The notes under the pieces are model-generated. The model did not search any database. It worked only from the letters and a program-made list of their open reading frames with translations, and was not told the DNA's origin. A program made the position numbers and the translations under genes. Positions 41,887-52,016 of a stretch of 64,000 bases of DNA are shown in pieces (positions within the stretch are counted from its first letter, which is position 1; every line of letters begins with the position of its first letter). The DNA lies in assembly GCF_018260405.1 (NCBI RefSeq), contig NZ_JAGLBG010000003.1:1-64000 (forward strand). The letters run 5' to 3'. This stretch comes from Deinococcus sp. (GTDB taxonomy: Bacteria > Deinococcota > Deinococci > Deinococcales > Deinococcaceae).

Positions 41887-44319
41887 GTGACCCAGACTCC
41901 GGTGACCCACAGCCCAGCACCCCAGACTCCAGTAAGCCAGACTCCAGCCAGAGCACTTTCGCCCATCTCCTTCCCGCCCGAGGAGCAACGCCTGCTGGAC
42001 GCCTACTGGCGTGCGGCAAACTACCTGTCGGTAGGTCAGATTTACCTGCTGGACAACCCCCTGCTGCGCCGCCCGCTGACGCTGAGTGACGTCAAACCGC
42101 GCCTGCTAGGGCACTGGGGCACCACACCGGGGCTGAATTTCATCTACGCTCACCTGAACCGGCTGATCAGGGGGCACGACCTGAGCGCCCTGTTTATCAC
42201 GGGGCCAGGACACGGCGGCCCCGGTATCGTGGCGAACACCTACCTGGAAGGCACCTACTCGGAACTGTACCCCGAGGTCAGCCAGGACGAAACCGGGATG
42301 CAGCGGCTCTTTAAGCAGTTTAGCTTTCCCGGCGGGATTCCCAGCCACGTGGCCCCCGAGGTGCCCGGCTCCATTCACGAGGGCGGCGAACTGGGCTACA
42401 GCCTCGCGCACGCGTTCGGGGCGGCGTTTGATCATCCTGAGTTGCTGGTGGCCTGTGTCATCGGTGACGGTGAGGCCGAAACCGGCACCCTGGCGGCCAG
42501 CTGGCACAGCAACAAGTTCCTGAACCCGCGGCGCGACGGCGCGGTGCTGCCGATTTTGCATCTCAACGGGTACAAGATTGCCAATCCAGCAGTCCTGGCG
42601 CGGCTGCCGCACGCTGAATTAGAAAGCCTGCTGCGCGGCTACGGGTATCAGCCGTACTTCGTGGAGGGCGACGATCCCGCGCAGCTTCACCCGCTGATGG
42701 CGCAGACGTTAGAGCAGGTGCTGGCCGACATCCAGGCGATTCAGAAAGCGGCGCGGGAAGACGGCCAGACCACCCGCCCAGTGTGGCCCATGATTGTGCT
42801 GCGAACCCCCAAAGGCTGGACAGGGCCGAAAGTGGTGGACGGCAAGCCTGTCGAGAACACCTGGCGGGCGCATCAGGTTCCGCTGGACGGGCTGCGTGAC
42901 CACCCCGAGCACCTGAAGATGCTGGAAGACTGGCTGCGCGGCTATCATCCCGAGGAACTGTTCGACACATCGGGCCGCCTGAAGCCCGAGTTGGCGGCCC
43001 TGGCGCCGCAAGGCACAAAGCGGATGTCGGCCAATCCAGTCGCCAACGGCGGGGCCGTGCTGCAAGACCTTAACCTGCCTGACTTTCGCAGCTACGCGGT
43101 CGACGTGGCGGCCCCCGGCGAGAAGATGGCTGAGGCCACCCGGGTGCTGGGGCAGTTTCTGCGCGACATCATCAAAGACAACCCCGAGAACTTCCGGCTG
43201 TTTGGCCCCGATGAAACCGAATCCAACCGGCTGGGGGCGGTGTACGACGTAACTGGCAAGGTCTGGCTGGACGAGGAAAAACCCACCGACGAGCACCTCA
43301 CGCCTGATGGCCGGGTCATGGAAGTGCTCAGCGAACAGATGCTCGAAGGCTGGCTCGAAGGCTACCTGCTGACCGGGCGGCATGGCCTGCTCTCGTGCTA
43401 CGAGGCGTTTATTCACATCATCGATTCGATGTTTAACCAGCACGCCAAGTGGCTCAAGACCACCAACCGGATTGCGTGGCGTCAGCCTATCGCCTCTTTG
43501 ACGTATCTGCTGACCTCGCATGTGTGGCGCCAAGATCACAACGGGTTTTCTCATCAAGATCCCGGTTTTATTGACCATGTGGTGAACAAGAAGGCCGAAG
43601 TGGTGCGAGTCTACCTGCCACCCGACGCCAACACGCTGCTCTCGGTGGTCGACCACTGCCTGCGCAGCCGCCAATACGTGAATGTGATTGTGGCGGGCAA
43701 GCAACCCGCGCCGCAGTGGCTTACGGTAGATGAGGCTGCTGAGCACTGCGCCCGAGGCGCAAGCATCTGGAAGTTTGCCAGTTGTGAAGGCGAGCCGGAC
43801 GTGGTTATGGCCTGCGCCGGAGACGTGCCGACCATGGAAACCATCGCCGCCTGCGACCTGCTGCGCGGGAGCTTCCCGGAACTGAATATCCGAGTGGTGA
43901 ACGTGGTTGACCTGATGACGTTGCAAAGCCCCGGCGAGCACCCCCACGCCCTGAGCGACGAGGACTACGCGGCGCTGTTTACCGCCGACAAGCCGATTAT
44001 CTTTGCCTATCACGGCTACCCGTGGCTGATTCACCGCCTGGCCTACCGCCGCCCGAACCACGACAATCTGCATGTGCGCGGCTACAAGGAAGAAGGCACC
44101 ACGACCACGCCGTTTGACATGACGGTGTGCAACGAGATTGACCGCTATCACCTGGCCCTGGACGCGGTACGCCGCCTGCCACAATTGCAGGAACGTGCAA
44201 ACGACTTCACCGAGCGCCTCACCCAGAAACTGAGCGAACACCACCGCTACATCCGTGAGCACGGCGACGACCTGCCCGAGGTCAAGGACTGGGTGTGGCA
44301 CACCAAGGAAATTGACTGA
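41887..44319 (+). CDS. xfp: Phosphoketolase (xylulose-5-phosphate/fructose-6-phosphate)
   Basis: ThDP-dependent enzyme of 810 residues that splits xylulose 5-phosphate (and possibly fructose 6-phosphate) with phosphate to acetyl phosphate and an aldose phosphate. Motifs: [17 protein letters not shown] near residue 100, the ThDP-binding [19 protein letters not shown], and the C-terminal [14 protein letters not shown] and [11 protein letters not shown]. The Thr/Pro-rich N-terminal ~30 residues come from a repetitive stretch and may be poorly conserved. GTG 41887 start. Separate from the tryptophan genes by 104 bp. Confidence 0.94.
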   Translation: MTQTPVTHSPAPQTPVSQTPARALSPISFPPEEQRLLDAYWRAANYLSVGQIYLLDNPLLRRPLTLSDVKPRLLGHWGTTPGLNFIYAHLNRLIRGHDLSALFITGPGHGGPGIVANTYLEGTYSELYPEVSQDETGMQRLFKQFSFPGGIPSHVAPEVPGSIHEGGELGYSLAHAFGAAFDHPELLVACVIGDGEAETGTLAASWHSNKFLNPRRDGAVLPILHLNGYKIANPAVLARLPHAELESLLRGYGYQPYFVEGDDPAQLHPLMAQTLEQVLADIQAIQKAAREDGQTTRPVWPMIVLRTPKGWTGPKVVDGKPVENTWRAHQVPLDGLRDHPEHLKMLEDWLRGYHPEELFDTSGRLKPELAALAPQGTKRMSANPVANGGAVLQDLNLPDFRSYAVDVAAPGEKMAEATRVLGQFLRDIIKDNPENFRLFGPDETESNRLGAVYDVTGKVWLDEEKPTDEHLTPDGRVMEVLSEQMLEGWLEGYLLTGRHGLLSCYEAFIHIIDSMFNQHAKWLKTTNRIAWRQPIASLTYLLTSHVWRQDHNGFSHQDPGFIDHVVNKKAEVVRVYLPPDANTLLSVVDHCLRSRQYVNVIVAGKQPAPQWLTVDEAAEHCARGASIWKFASCEGEPDVVMACAGDVPTMETIAACDLLRGSFPELNIRVVNVVDLMTLQSPGEHPHALSDEDYAALFTADKPIIFAYHGYPWLIHRLAYRRPNHDNLHVRGYKEEGTTTTPFDMTVCNEIDRYHLALDAVRRLPQLQERANDFTERLTQKLSEHHRYIREHGDDLPEVKDWVWHTKEID

Positions 44320-44351
44320 GGGGTAAACACGTAGGCCGTAGTGGAGGGCTA

Positions 44352-44391
44352 TACGGACTGCCGAATTGAATCTGGTGGTTTCAGATTCAAT
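44352..44391. terminator. Hairpin between convergent xfp and FAD dehydrogenase genes
   Basis: A perfect 10-bp stem ATTGAATCTG (44365-44374) and CAGATTCAAT (44382-44391) with a seven-base loop sits between the two convergent genes and could terminate both. It is preceded by TACGGACTGCCGA (44352-44364), a motif repeated at 57284 next to another convergent gap. Confidence 0.5.
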
Positions 44392-44420
44392 CCGAGCGTG
44401 GCCTGTCTATGCAAAGTGCT

Positions 44421-46079
44421 CTAAAGCGCCGCTGCGATAGCTTGCCCCACCGTGCGCCCCCCGAACAGGCAGCCACCCAGGAAAGTGCCTTCCAGGGCGC
44501 GGTAGCCGTGGTACCCGCCGCCGCCGAAGCCCGCCACTTCTCCGGCGGCGTACAGGCCGGGGATGGGTTGCCCACTTTCACCCAGCACGCGCCCCTGAAG
44601 GTCGGTCTCCAGGCCACCCAGCGACTTGCGCGTCATGATATTCATGCGCACCGCGATGAGCGGGCCGTTTTGTGGGTCGAGGATTGGAGCGGGTTTAGCG
44701 ACGCGGGTTAGGCGTTCACTAAGCAGTTGCCGTGCGCCGCGCACGATAGCCAGCTGCGGGTCCTTGCCTGCGGCGTTCGCCAGCTGTAAATCCCGGTCGC
44801 GCACCTCGCGTTCGACCACGGCGTACTCCAGGAGGTCGCTGCCCACTAGCTCATTCATCCCCCGGACCAGTTCGGCTAGCGTGCCGCGCACCACGAAGTC
44901 CTGGCCCCGGTCCATAAACGCCTGCACCGGGGCCTGCACGTTTTTGCCGCCGCGCTTGAGTGTGAGGCCGATGTCCCGCCCCGTGATATCCGGATTTTGC
45001 TCGCTTCCAGAGAGGCTGAATTCTTTTTTGATGATGGAACGGTTAAGCAAAAACCAGGTGTAGGGGTACCCGTTGGTGGTGATGTGCCCCAGCGTGTCGT
45101 AGCTGCTAGCACCCGGAATGTGCGGAAAAGGCAGCCGCCTGCCGCTCGGATCCAGCCACAGGCTGCTGGGGCCAGGCAGCACCCGAATGGCGTGGCCTGG
45201 CCAGATGGGGTTCCAGTTGTGTAGGCCCTCGGTGTAGTGCCACATGCGGTCGGGGTTGATCAGGCTCGCACCCTGCGCGACCAGTTGCTGCTGCAACAGC
45301 CCGTCGACATGTTTGGGCACTCCGCTCAGCAGATGCCTGGGCGCGGGGCCGAGGCGCTCGGTCGGCCAGTAACGCCGCACCAGTTCATGGTTGCCGCCGA
45401 TTCCGCCGGAAGTCACCAGCACGGCCTGGGCGCTCAGGTCGAAGTCGCCCACGACCACCCGCGAACTGCTTTCTCCCCGCTCGACCGCCGAGGGTTCCAG
45501 CCTATCGCCGTACACACCCGTTACTGCGCCGCCCACCACTTGCAGCCCGCGTACCCGGTGGCGAAACAGTAAGCCGATTCGCCCGGCCTGCTTATGCTCG
45601 CGCACCCGCCGCACGAACGGCTCCAGGACGCCAGGCCCAGTGCCCCAGGTGAGGTGAAACCTCGGGACGCTGTTGCCCGCCAGACTGGCCCCGGCCCCGC
45701 CGCGCTCGGCCCAGCCCACCGCCGGAAACCAGCGCATCCCTTGTTGGCGCAGCCACTCGCGTTTCTCGCCCGCCGCGAATTCCAGATAGGCTTCGGCCCA
45801 CTTTCGGGGCCAGTAGTCCTCGGGGCGGTCAAAGGCCGCCGCCGTCATCCAGTCACGCCAGGCCAGTTCCAGCGAGTCTGTTATCTGGAGGCGGCGCTGC
45901 TCCGGGCTATCCACAAAAAACAGTCCGCCCAGCGACCAGAAGGCTTGCCCACCCAGATTCTGTTCGCCTTCCTGGTCGAGGATCAGCACCCGTTTTCCGG
46001 CGTCGGCCAGTTCAGCGGCGGCCACCAGCCCGGCCAGTCCTGCACCCACCACGATTACGTCAGTCTGAAGCTCGGTCAT
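44421..46079 (-). CDS. FAD-binding dehydrogenase (3-ketosteroid-dehydrogenase/fumarate-reductase fold)
   Basis: Flavoprotein of 552 residues with an N-terminal Rossmann motif VIVVGAGLAGLVAAAELADAG, GGQAFWSLGGLFF, and a C-terminal GLYAAGEVAGFGGGGYHGYRALEGTFLGG FAD loop. Family members oxidise ring ketones, succinate-type acids or steroids; the substrate here is unknown. ATG 46079 has AAGGAG upstream, and the ORF extension beyond it is not family-like. Upstream lies a GH13 relic on the same strand. Confidence 0.82.
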   Translation of the reverse strand: MTELQTDVIVVGAGLAGLVAAAELADAGKRVLILDQEGEQNLGGQAFWSLGGLFFVDSPEQRRLQITDSLELAWRDWMTAAAFDRPEDYWPRKWAEAYLEFAAGEKREWLRQQGMRWFPAVGWAERGGAGASLAGNSVPRFHLTWGTGPGVLEPFVRRVREHKQAGRIGLLFRHRVRGLQVVGGAVTGVYGDRLEPSAVERGESSSRVVVGDFDLSAQAVLVTSGGIGGNHELVRRYWPTERLGPAPRHLLSGVPKHVDGLLQQQLVAQGASLINPDRMWHYTEGLHNWNPIWPGHAIRVLPGPSSLWLDPSGRRLPFPHIPGASSYDTLGHITTNGYPYTWFLLNRSIIKKEFSLSGSEQNPDITGRDIGLTLKRGGKNVQAPVQAFMDRGQDFVVRGTLAELVRGMNELVGSDLLEYAVVEREVRDRDLQLANAAGKDPQLAIVRGARQLLSERLTRVAKPAPILDPQNGPLIAVRMNIMTRKSLGGLETDLQGRVLGESGQPIPGLYAAGEVAGFGGGGYHGYRALEGTFLGGCLFGGRTVGQAIAAAL

Positions 46080-46185
46080 AGTGTGCTCCTTGCGCTTGAA
46101 AAGAAAGTGGTTCCCGGCAATCGGGGAGTGTCCGGGGTAGTGTCCAGGATGGCCCATCCCGTCCGGAAAGTCGAGTTTTAACCAG

Positions 46186-46360
46186 ATCGTCGCTGATGTC
46201 GTAAGTATCGTCGTTGGGCGACTGATAGACCGGGGAGAGCCGCAGCACGTCTACGCCCAGTGCGCCGAGATAATCGAACTTGGCCGTCACGACGCGCAGG
46301 GTCGCCTACACCGTTTGGCAGGTAGACTTGATAGACGACGCTCTTTTCCCACCATTCCAT
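46186..46360 (-). pseudogene. Relic of a GH13 alpha-glucosidase gene N-terminus
   Basis: One frame starts MEWWEKSVVYQVYLPN, the typical opening of MalL-type alpha-glucosidases, and breaks near 46290. A second frame continues with KFDYLGALGVDVLRLSPVYQ then SPNDDTYDISD, again diagnostic of GH13 region I. Only about 55 codons remain, with at least one frameshift, and no catalytic region follows. It is a decayed 5' fragment. Confidence 0.75.
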
Positions 46361-46734
46361 GTCGTTTTCTATCCTATGCCCGAGGAGCGAAAGAGTGGCA
46401 TTCTTAGAGCATTTTGCAAAAAGATGGTGCTCTTTTGACCCTCTTTTTGCCGAGTGGAACGAGTGAAAAAGAAAGAGTAGGACGTAGAATGAAGGGGGCG
46501 GCGGTGTTGTTCCGACGTGCCCGTAATTTGGAGAACTGCTCTTTCTCTGCGATTTGCCTCAGCCCTTTTGGCGTCACACAGACGGTCAACCTTACCGTTA
46601 CTCCGGGAGCACCTCTTTATAGTGAACCGGCACAGCATGGTGAACCGGACGCCGCCAGGTGGTCTTCGCCGGTCAACCAGTGAAAAGAAGGTAAGTACTG
46701 ATGGTATCTCATCGGGTCGTTCTCTGGGGAAAAT
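46361..46734 (+). other. Intergenic region upstream of the GMC oxidoreductase gene
   Basis: About 370 bp with no convincing gene. It holds an inverted AGAGCA (46408)...TGCTCT dyad, and two copies of GTGAACCGG about 20 bases apart (46621, 46640) that could be an operator. The oxidoreductase start has GGGGAA just upstream. Functions are unproven. Confidence 0.35.
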
Positions 46735-48348
46735 ATGGATCAGCACAATTTCGACTACATCATCGCTGGCGGGGGCACAGCAGGCTGCGTCCTGGCCAAC
46801 CGCCTGACGGTAGAGCGCGATGTGCGGGTGCTGCTGCTGGAAGCCGGGCCGCCGGACTCCAACCCTATGATCCATCTGCCGCCCGGCTACGGCTTTTTGC
46901 TGGGACGCTACGATTGGCGCTTTGCCACGACCCCGCAGCGGCACTGTTATGGGCGCCGGATTCCACTGGCGCAGGGGCGGGTCATCGGGGGCGGGGGATC
47001 GGTCAATGCCCAGGTATTCACGCGTGGGCAGCCCGGCGACTACGACGAGTGGGCCAGCGAATACGGCTGTGTCGGCTGGAGCTTCAAAGACGTGCAGCCG
47101 TATTTTCTTCGTTCGGAGGGCAATGCACGGCTCGGCCCGCCGTGGCATGGGCAAACTGGTCCACTCAAAGTTTCGGATCCGGCGACGCTCAATCCCCTGA
47201 GTGCCGCCTGGATCGAGGCGGCGCAGCAGCACGGCCTGCCCTACAGTGACGACTTTAACGGGGCTACGCAGTACGGGGTCGGCCCCTATCAGACGACGAC
47301 TTACCGGGGCAAGCGCTGGAGTACCGCCTCGGGCTACCTGCGCCCGGCGCTTCAGCGGCCTAACCTGACGCTCAGAACGGGCCGCCGACTGACCCGGTTG
47401 CTGCTGGCGGGCGATCAGGTCTACGGGGTCGAGGTTCTGAACGCGGGCGGACAGCGCGAGCAGTTCTTTGCCAGCCGCGAGGTGCTGGTGACGGCGGGGG
47501 GCCTCGGTTCTCCCCGCCTGCTGATGCTTTCGGGCATCGGCGACCCAGCCGACCTTCGGGCGCACGGAGTCGTGCCAAAAGTAGACTTGCCGGGCGTCGG
47601 TCAGAATCTGCATGACCATTACGCGGTTCATGTGGTGTGTCAGGTGGGGCAGCGCCTGGGCATCGATCAATACAGGCGGCTCCGGCGCGACACGCTGCGG
47701 GTGGGCCTCGACTACCTGCTGCGGCATTCTGGCCCGGCGTCTTCTACCGGGGTGGAAGTCGGCGGCTTTTCCTACTCTGGGCGCCGACCCACGCAGCCTG
47801 ACCTGCAACACCACTTTCTACCAGCCCTCGACGGCCAGAGCGCCGGTTCCCTGGTGCCGCCGGGCTACGGTTGCAAGTTCGACACCAACTTTTCGCGCCC
47901 GCGCAGCCGTGGACGGCTCAGCCTGATTTCTGCCGACCCGCTAGATTCGCTCCAGGTTGATCCCAACTATCTGGCCGACCCGCTGGATCTGGAAATGAAT
48001 GTGCAGGCCCTCGAACAGTGTCTCGATATCGTTTCGCAGCCTGCCCTGGCGCGGTACGGCACCAGGGTGCTCAGTGAAGGGCACGACCTGAGCCTGCGCT
48101 CGGGGCGGGAAAACTATGTGCGCGGGCTGGGGCGCTCGGCCAGCCATCTGGTCGGCACCTGTGCCATGGGCGCGGGCCAGATGGCCGTGGTCGATCCGCA
48201 ACTGCGGGTTCACGGCCTGCGCGGCCTGCGAATCTGCGACTCCTCGGTGATGCCCCGGCTGATCAGTTCCAACACCCAGGCCCCGACAGTCATGATTGCC
48301 GAAAAAGCCGCCGATCTGGTACTGGGAAAAGTCGCCCCTCCGGACTGA
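46735..48348 (+). CDS. GMC-family FAD oxidoreductase (choline-dehydrogenase-like)
   Basis: 537 residues with the GMC motifs: DYIIAGGGTAGCVLANRL at the N-terminus, the signature QGRVIGGGGSVNAQVFTRG, GSPRLLMLSGIGDP (second signature), and C-terminal SHLVGTCAMG with the catalytic His and ISSNTQAPTVMIAEKAAD with the partner Asn. It oxidises a primary alcohol, aldose or choline-like substrate; which one is unknown. Convergent with the permease at 48554. Confidence 0.88.
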   Translation: MDQHNFDYIIAGGGTAGCVLANRLTVERDVRVLLLEAGPPDSNPMIHLPPGYGFLLGRYDWRFATTPQRHCYGRRIPLAQGRVIGGGGSVNAQVFTRGQPGDYDEWASEYGCVGWSFKDVQPYFLRSEGNARLGPPWHGQTGPLKVSDPATLNPLSAAWIEAAQQHGLPYSDDFNGATQYGVGPYQTTTYRGKRWSTASGYLRPALQRPNLTLRTGRRLTRLLLAGDQVYGVEVLNAGGQREQFFASREVLVTAGGLGSPRLLMLSGIGDPADLRAHGVVPKVDLPGVGQNLHDHYAVHVVCQVGQRLGIDQYRRLRRDTLRVGLDYLLRHSGPASSTGVEVGGFSYSGRRPTQPDLQHHFLPALDGQSAGSLVPPGYGCKFDTNFSRPRSRGRLSLISADPLDSLQVDPNYLADPLDLEMNVQALEQCLDIVSQPALARYGTRVLSEGHDLSLRSGRENYVRGLGRSASHLVGTCAMGAGQMAVVDPQLRVHGLRGLRICDSSVMPRLISSNTQAPTVMIAEKAADLVLGKVAPPD

Positions 48349-48455
48349 TCCGGACGTTAGAAGGGTGAGCAGTTCGCAAAGAGGGGAGGGCGTGACCTGC
48401 GCGGATGGACAGCGGATGAACCTTGAGCGCCAACCCGCAGCGTCCCAGTTAAACA

Positions 48456-48491
48456 GGCGGGGACACTCCGTTCAAATGGAATGTCCCCGCC
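48456..48491. terminator. Bidirectional hairpin between convergent genes
   Basis: GGCGGGGACA (48456-48465) pairs perfectly with TGTCCCCGCC (48482-48491), and inner TCC/GGA can extend the stem. It lies about 110 bases after the oxidoreductase stop and 60 before the permease stop. No strong T run on either strand. Confidence 0.55.
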
Positions 48492-48495
48492 GTCT

Positions 48496-48540
48496 AGTGT
48501 CTGCATGGTTCAAGTGTCTGCGTGATTCAGTTGTCTGCTT
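48496..48540. repeat. Imperfect 17-bp tandem repeat, about 2.6 copies
   Basis: AGTGTCTGCATGGTTCA (48496-48512), AGTGTCTGCGTGATTCA (48513-48529) and a partial gTTGTCTGCTT follow in tandem, between the hairpin and the permease stop codon. Function unknown. Confidence 0.7.
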
Positions 48541-48553
48541 GCGCCCCAGGAAT

Positions 48554-50746
48554 TTAGCCGCCGACGTGAACGATAGGGCGACGGGCCCGGTCCGGCTCGG
48601 CTCGGCGCAGAATCTCGCGGGTAATCGGCGGCACGTCTCCGCGCCCGCCAATCAGGAAGTCCATCAGCAGATGAATGGGGTCTTCTTCGGTCCAGCGCAT
48701 GTAGACCTGCGGGGGCACACCGTCGCCGCGCAAATTGAGCATCACGGCGGCGATGGTGTTGGGAATGCTGGAACCACGCGCCTTGAGAATACTGTACGGG
48801 CCGACCATCAAGCCGGAAACTTCGACCACGTCGGTAAATTCACTGGCGTCGTCCAGTTCGATTTCCAGGAAGATAAAGGGTTCGTCGGCGGGCAGGTGAA
48901 CCATCTGGCGCACGCCCATTTCCTGCTTGCTGTACTCATCAATGGTGGTGCGGCCCGGGTGATGCGACACCAGACGAATAGGCCGCACCGGAAAATGACG
49001 CAGGAGGGTTTTGGCCGATTCGTCGAACTCTACGCTGCTGACGCGCAACTCGAACGAGCGCGAGGCCCGCGAAGTCACCCCGACGCTCAGCACCAGAGCA
49101 ATAAACACCAGAGCGATATAGAGGCCCTTGGGATCGCTAAGAACCGTGACGGCGCTGGTGTAAATAAAGATGGCGCTGATGATGCCGAACATGATGGCCT
49201 CGGCCCGGTGCTTGCGCCGCAGTGAAATCAGGGTCACGGCGACAGCGGCGCTGGTCATCATGGCGAGCACGCCCGTGGCGTAGGCGGCGGCCTGCGCGTC
49301 TACATTGGCCTTAAAGACCAGCGTGACCGTAAAGGCGATCACCACATACAGCAGCACCAGCGGGCGGTGGGCGCGGCTCCAGTCGGGGGCCATGCCGTAA
49401 CGCGGCAAAAAGCGCGGCACGATATTAAGCAGTCCGGCCATGGCCGAGGCCCCCGCGAACCAGAGAATCAAGATGGTCGAGATGTCATACGCCGTGCCGA
49501 ACGCCCCGCCCAGCCGCTCGTGCGCCAGGTAAGCCAGGGCGCGTCCGTTGGCTTTGCCTGCCGGGGTCTCCACATAAACTTTGGTGGTCGGGCCTTGCGG
49601 CGTCACCGTGACGTTAATCGGCATCTGGCCGCCCACCGTATCCGCCTGCAAGGTGTAAGTTCCCCTCTGAGCCGCTGGAATGTGCAGGGTATAGACGTCG
49701 CGTGGGGTGTTCGGATTGTCCAGTGGCACGTTCACGGTGGCCCGGCCAGCTTGCAAGTCCGACGAATTGACCTCATGCGTCACGCTGGTTCCGGCCCAGA
49801 ATTCGTGGCGGGGAATAAGCAGTGTGGTGACCAGCGACGAAGTGACCAGGAGCACGCTCATGATGCTGGCGGCCGTGGTCAGCAGTTTCTGGCCGTTGCG
49901 AATGCGCCCAGCAGGATTGGCCTCGGTATCGGTGGCGTCGCCCTGAACCAGAGGCATGACCACCACGCCCGTCTCGAAGCCCGAAAGCCCCAGGGCCAGT
50001 TTGGGAAAGACCAGCAGCGCCGCGCCGATCAGGGCCAGGGGAGAGCGAAAGCCGGTGCTCAGCATGTCGCGCCAGTGGCTGATCACCTCAGGGTGCGCGT
50101 TGATCTCGGCCAGACCTTTAAGAATAACGACCACGCTAAGGCCCAGGTAAACGCCGACCAGCACCACGGCAATCCCAACCGCTTCCTTAAAGCCTTTGAG
50201 AAAGACCGCGCCGAGCAGCGCCAGCATAACGAGCGTGACCGCCACCTGTTTACCGCTCAGTACGCCGCTCACCAGCGGGTTTTCGACCAAGTGCGCCGCC
50301 GCGTCGGCACCCGAGAGGGTGATGGTGATGATAAATCCAGTCGCCACGAAGCCGATCAGAATCAGAACCAGAATCTTGCTCGGCCAGTACGACAGCAGCC
50401 GCTCGAGCATACTGATCGAGCCGTCGCCGTGCGGGCTTTCGACGGCCACGCGGCGGTACATGGGCAGCGCCCCGAACAGCGTGACCAGCACCAGCACCAG
50501 CGTGGCGATAGGGGCTAAAATCCCCGCAGCCAGCGCCGCAATGCCGGGCTGATACCCCAGCGTCGAGAAGTAATCCACCCCCGTCAGGCACATGACCTTC
50601 CACCAGGGTTCGGTGTGAGCGTGGGCCTTGACCTCACTCTCATTTTCGTAAAATCCCTCGGGCTGTGGCGGGGTTTCTTCTTCCTGTAAAAGCCACTTAC
50701 TGAGGCGGGCTTTCAGGGAACTTGGTGGGGGATACGGATCAGGCAT
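48554..50746 (-). CDS. APC-type permease with extracytoplasmic insertion and C-terminal soluble domain
   Basis: 730-residue transporter. About 12 hydrophobic helices are present, with the APC-like [20 protein letters not shown] segment near residue 55. Between helices, at about residues 335-430, lies a hydrophilic insert with beta-rich, Thr/Val-rich text ([20 protein letters not shown]). After the last helices (~575), a ~150-residue soluble domain ends the protein. The overall form resembles KimA/YdaO-type potassium importers, but the insert is not a feature I know in them. No c-di-AMP riboswitch was seen upstream. The ATG at 50746 faces a 133-bp divergent region with the recombinase gene. 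Confidence 0.7.
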   Translation of the reverse strand: MPDPYPPPSSLKARLSKWLLQEEETPPQPEGFYENESEVKAHAHTEPWWKVMCLTGVDYFSTLGYQPGIAALAAGILAPIATLVLVLVTLFGALPMYRRVAVESPHGDGSISMLERLLSYWPSKILVLILIGFVATGFIITITLSGADAAAHLVENPLVSGVLSGKQVAVTLVMLALLGAVFLKGFKEAVGIAVVLVGVYLGLSVVVILKGLAEINAHPEVISHWRDMLSTGFRSPLALIGAALLVFPKLALGLSGFETGVVVMPLVQGDATDTEANPAGRIRNGQKLLTTAASIMSVLLVTSSLVTTLLIPRHEFWAGTSVTHEVNSSDLQAGRATVNVPLDNPNTPRDVYTLHIPAAQRGTYTLQADTVGGQMPINVTVTPQGPTTKVYVETPAGKANGRALAYLAHERLGGAFGTAYDISTILILWFAGASAMAGLLNIVPRFLPRYGMAPDWSRAHRPLVLLYVVIAFTVTLVFKANVDAQAAAYATGVLAMMTSAAVAVTLISLRRKHRAEAIMFGIISAIFIYTSAVTVLSDPKGLYIALVFIALVLSVGVTSRASRSFELRVSSVEFDESAKTLLRHFPVRPIRLVSHHPGRTTIDEYSKQEMGVRQMVHLPADEPFIFLEIELDDASEFTDVVEVSGLMVGPYSILKARGSSIPNTIAAVMLNLRGDGVPPQVYMRWTEEDPIHLLMDFLIGGRGDVPPITREILRRAEPDRARRPIVHVGG

Positions 50747-50879
50747 GATGGCCAGAGTATTCCCCGGTGAGCAGGGAAAAGAAAGGGGGCCAGTTATGAA
50801 TGGCGATTTAAGTCAAGGTGAACGGAGGTTTACTCTTGAGGGTTTTCATACTAATCAGACTTAGTTCTAAAATAAGCGT

Positions 50880-51830
50880 ATGTCTGGTGAACTCGTTCCT
50901 GTCCAAACTGCCCTAAGCTTTGCCGACCTCACCGACCAGAGCTTAAGAGTTCGGGCCGTCGAGGCGGCGGCCACTTACGACACCGGAGCGCTGGTGCTGG
51001 TGCTGCTGGCTTACATGTCCACGTCGTCTCGCAAAAGCGCACGCACCAGCCGCAAGACTCTGGACGCCTATTCGCTGGCCGTGCGGGATTTCGTTCCCTG
51101 GGCTAGCGAGAACGGCATGTCGCTGCTGCGCCCAGGCAAGCGGGATGGTGGGCGCTACCTGGCTCACCTGCAACGGAGGCCTACGGCGGGCAAAGGCAAG
51201 CAGGGAGTGCTGTCGGCGGCCACTATCGCCCAGTACACGGCGGGCGTGCGGGCACTGTACCGCGCCCTCCGCTGGGCGGGGGCCACTGAAGCGCAGCCCT
51301 TTGAAGATGTGTACGTTCCCAGTGACCCCACGCCTGGCATCGTCAAGAACCCGCCTTATATGGAAGAAATAGACCCTGTGCTGCTTCAGGCCGGGCCACG
51401 TCTGGAGGCCCTGATTGTGCTGTGTTCCCACGCTGGCCTACGCGCAAGTGAAGCGCTGGCTGTCCGGCAGGGCGATGTTCAGGGCCGCACCCTGGTGGTT
51501 CAGGGCAAAGGTGGAAAGGTCAGAAGGGTGCCACTGGGAGCGCGGGTCAGGAAGGTGCTGGAAAGCCTTAGCCCAGTGGATACGGATGGTCACTATTTTG
51601 ACTGGGATTACGGGCAGGCCGCCTACCGCGCCACAAAAGCCTTCAAGGCTGCTGGGTTCGAGTGGCGCGGCTTCCACGCCGCCAGAAAGCACTCAGGCAC
51701 GCGGCTCTATCAGGCGACACGGGACTTTACACGGGTGGGGCTCTTTCTGGGGCATTCCTCGGTCGATACCACGCGCCGCTACGTTGCAGTGCAGGATAAC
51801 GATGTCGCGGGTGAGGTCGAGGACTGGTAA
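50880..51830 (+). CDS. Tyrosine recombinase, XerC/D-like
   Basis: 316-residue recombinase with a SAM-like core-binding domain (about 45-150: [20 protein letters not shown]) and a complete catalytic set: R188 ([11 protein letters not shown]), Lys near 211 ([13 protein letters not shown]), H266 and R269 ([10 protein letters not shown]), H292 (FLGHSSVD), and Y301 (TTRRYVAV). It may resolve chromosome or plasmid dimers or act on mobile DNA. Unlike the paralogue at 16538 it should be catalytically active. Start ATG 50880 lacks a clear Shine-Dalgarno. Confidence 0.88.
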   Translation: MSGELVPVQTALSFADLTDQSLRVRAVEAAATYDTGALVLVLLAYMSTSSRKSARTSRKTLDAYSLAVRDFVPWASENGMSLLRPGKRDGGRYLAHLQRRPTAGKGKQGVLSAATIAQYTAGVRALYRALRWAGATEAQPFEDVYVPSDPTPGIVKNPPYMEEIDPVLLQAGPRLEALIVLCSHAGLRASEALAVRQGDVQGRTLVVQGKGGKVRRVPLGARVRKVLESLSPVDTDGHYFDWDYGQAAYRATKAFKAAGFEWRGFHAARKHSGTRLYQATRDFTRVGLFLGHSSVDTTRRYVAVQDNDVAGEVEDW

Positions 51831-52016
51831 GCGGCTGGCAGCCAGGGGCGCAGACAGGACGGGAGCGCGGCGGTATAGCCCTGGTACACTTATGCCCTAC
51901 ATCAGTACACAGGAAGCCGGGACAGCAGGCGGCCCCGAAACCCCAGCGTCCCTGAACCCACAGGCAAAATGCTCTAGAGTAAATTCACCCCAATTGCGGC
52001 GCACAGGAGGACGTTT

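Noticed and set aside
42709..44301. Long minus-strand ORF opposite xfp
   Set aside because: The plus strand encodes a clear phosphoketolase over the same region; the antisense frame has no recognisable domain and arises from GC-rich codon bias.
46369..47814. Long minus-strand ORF opposite the GMC oxidoreductase
   Set aside because: Antisense of a well-supported gene, Arg/Gly/Pro-rich with no family features.
49367..50518. Long plus-strand ORF inside the permease gene
   Set aside because: Composition (His/Gln/Arg/Asp-rich, repetitive) is typical of an antisense frame; the minus-strand transporter is convincing.
50747..50879. c-di-AMP (ydaO) riboswitch upstream of the APC-type permease
   Set aside because: The gap is only 133 bp and shows none of the conserved ydaO motifs I know; potassium-importer function alone does not require it.
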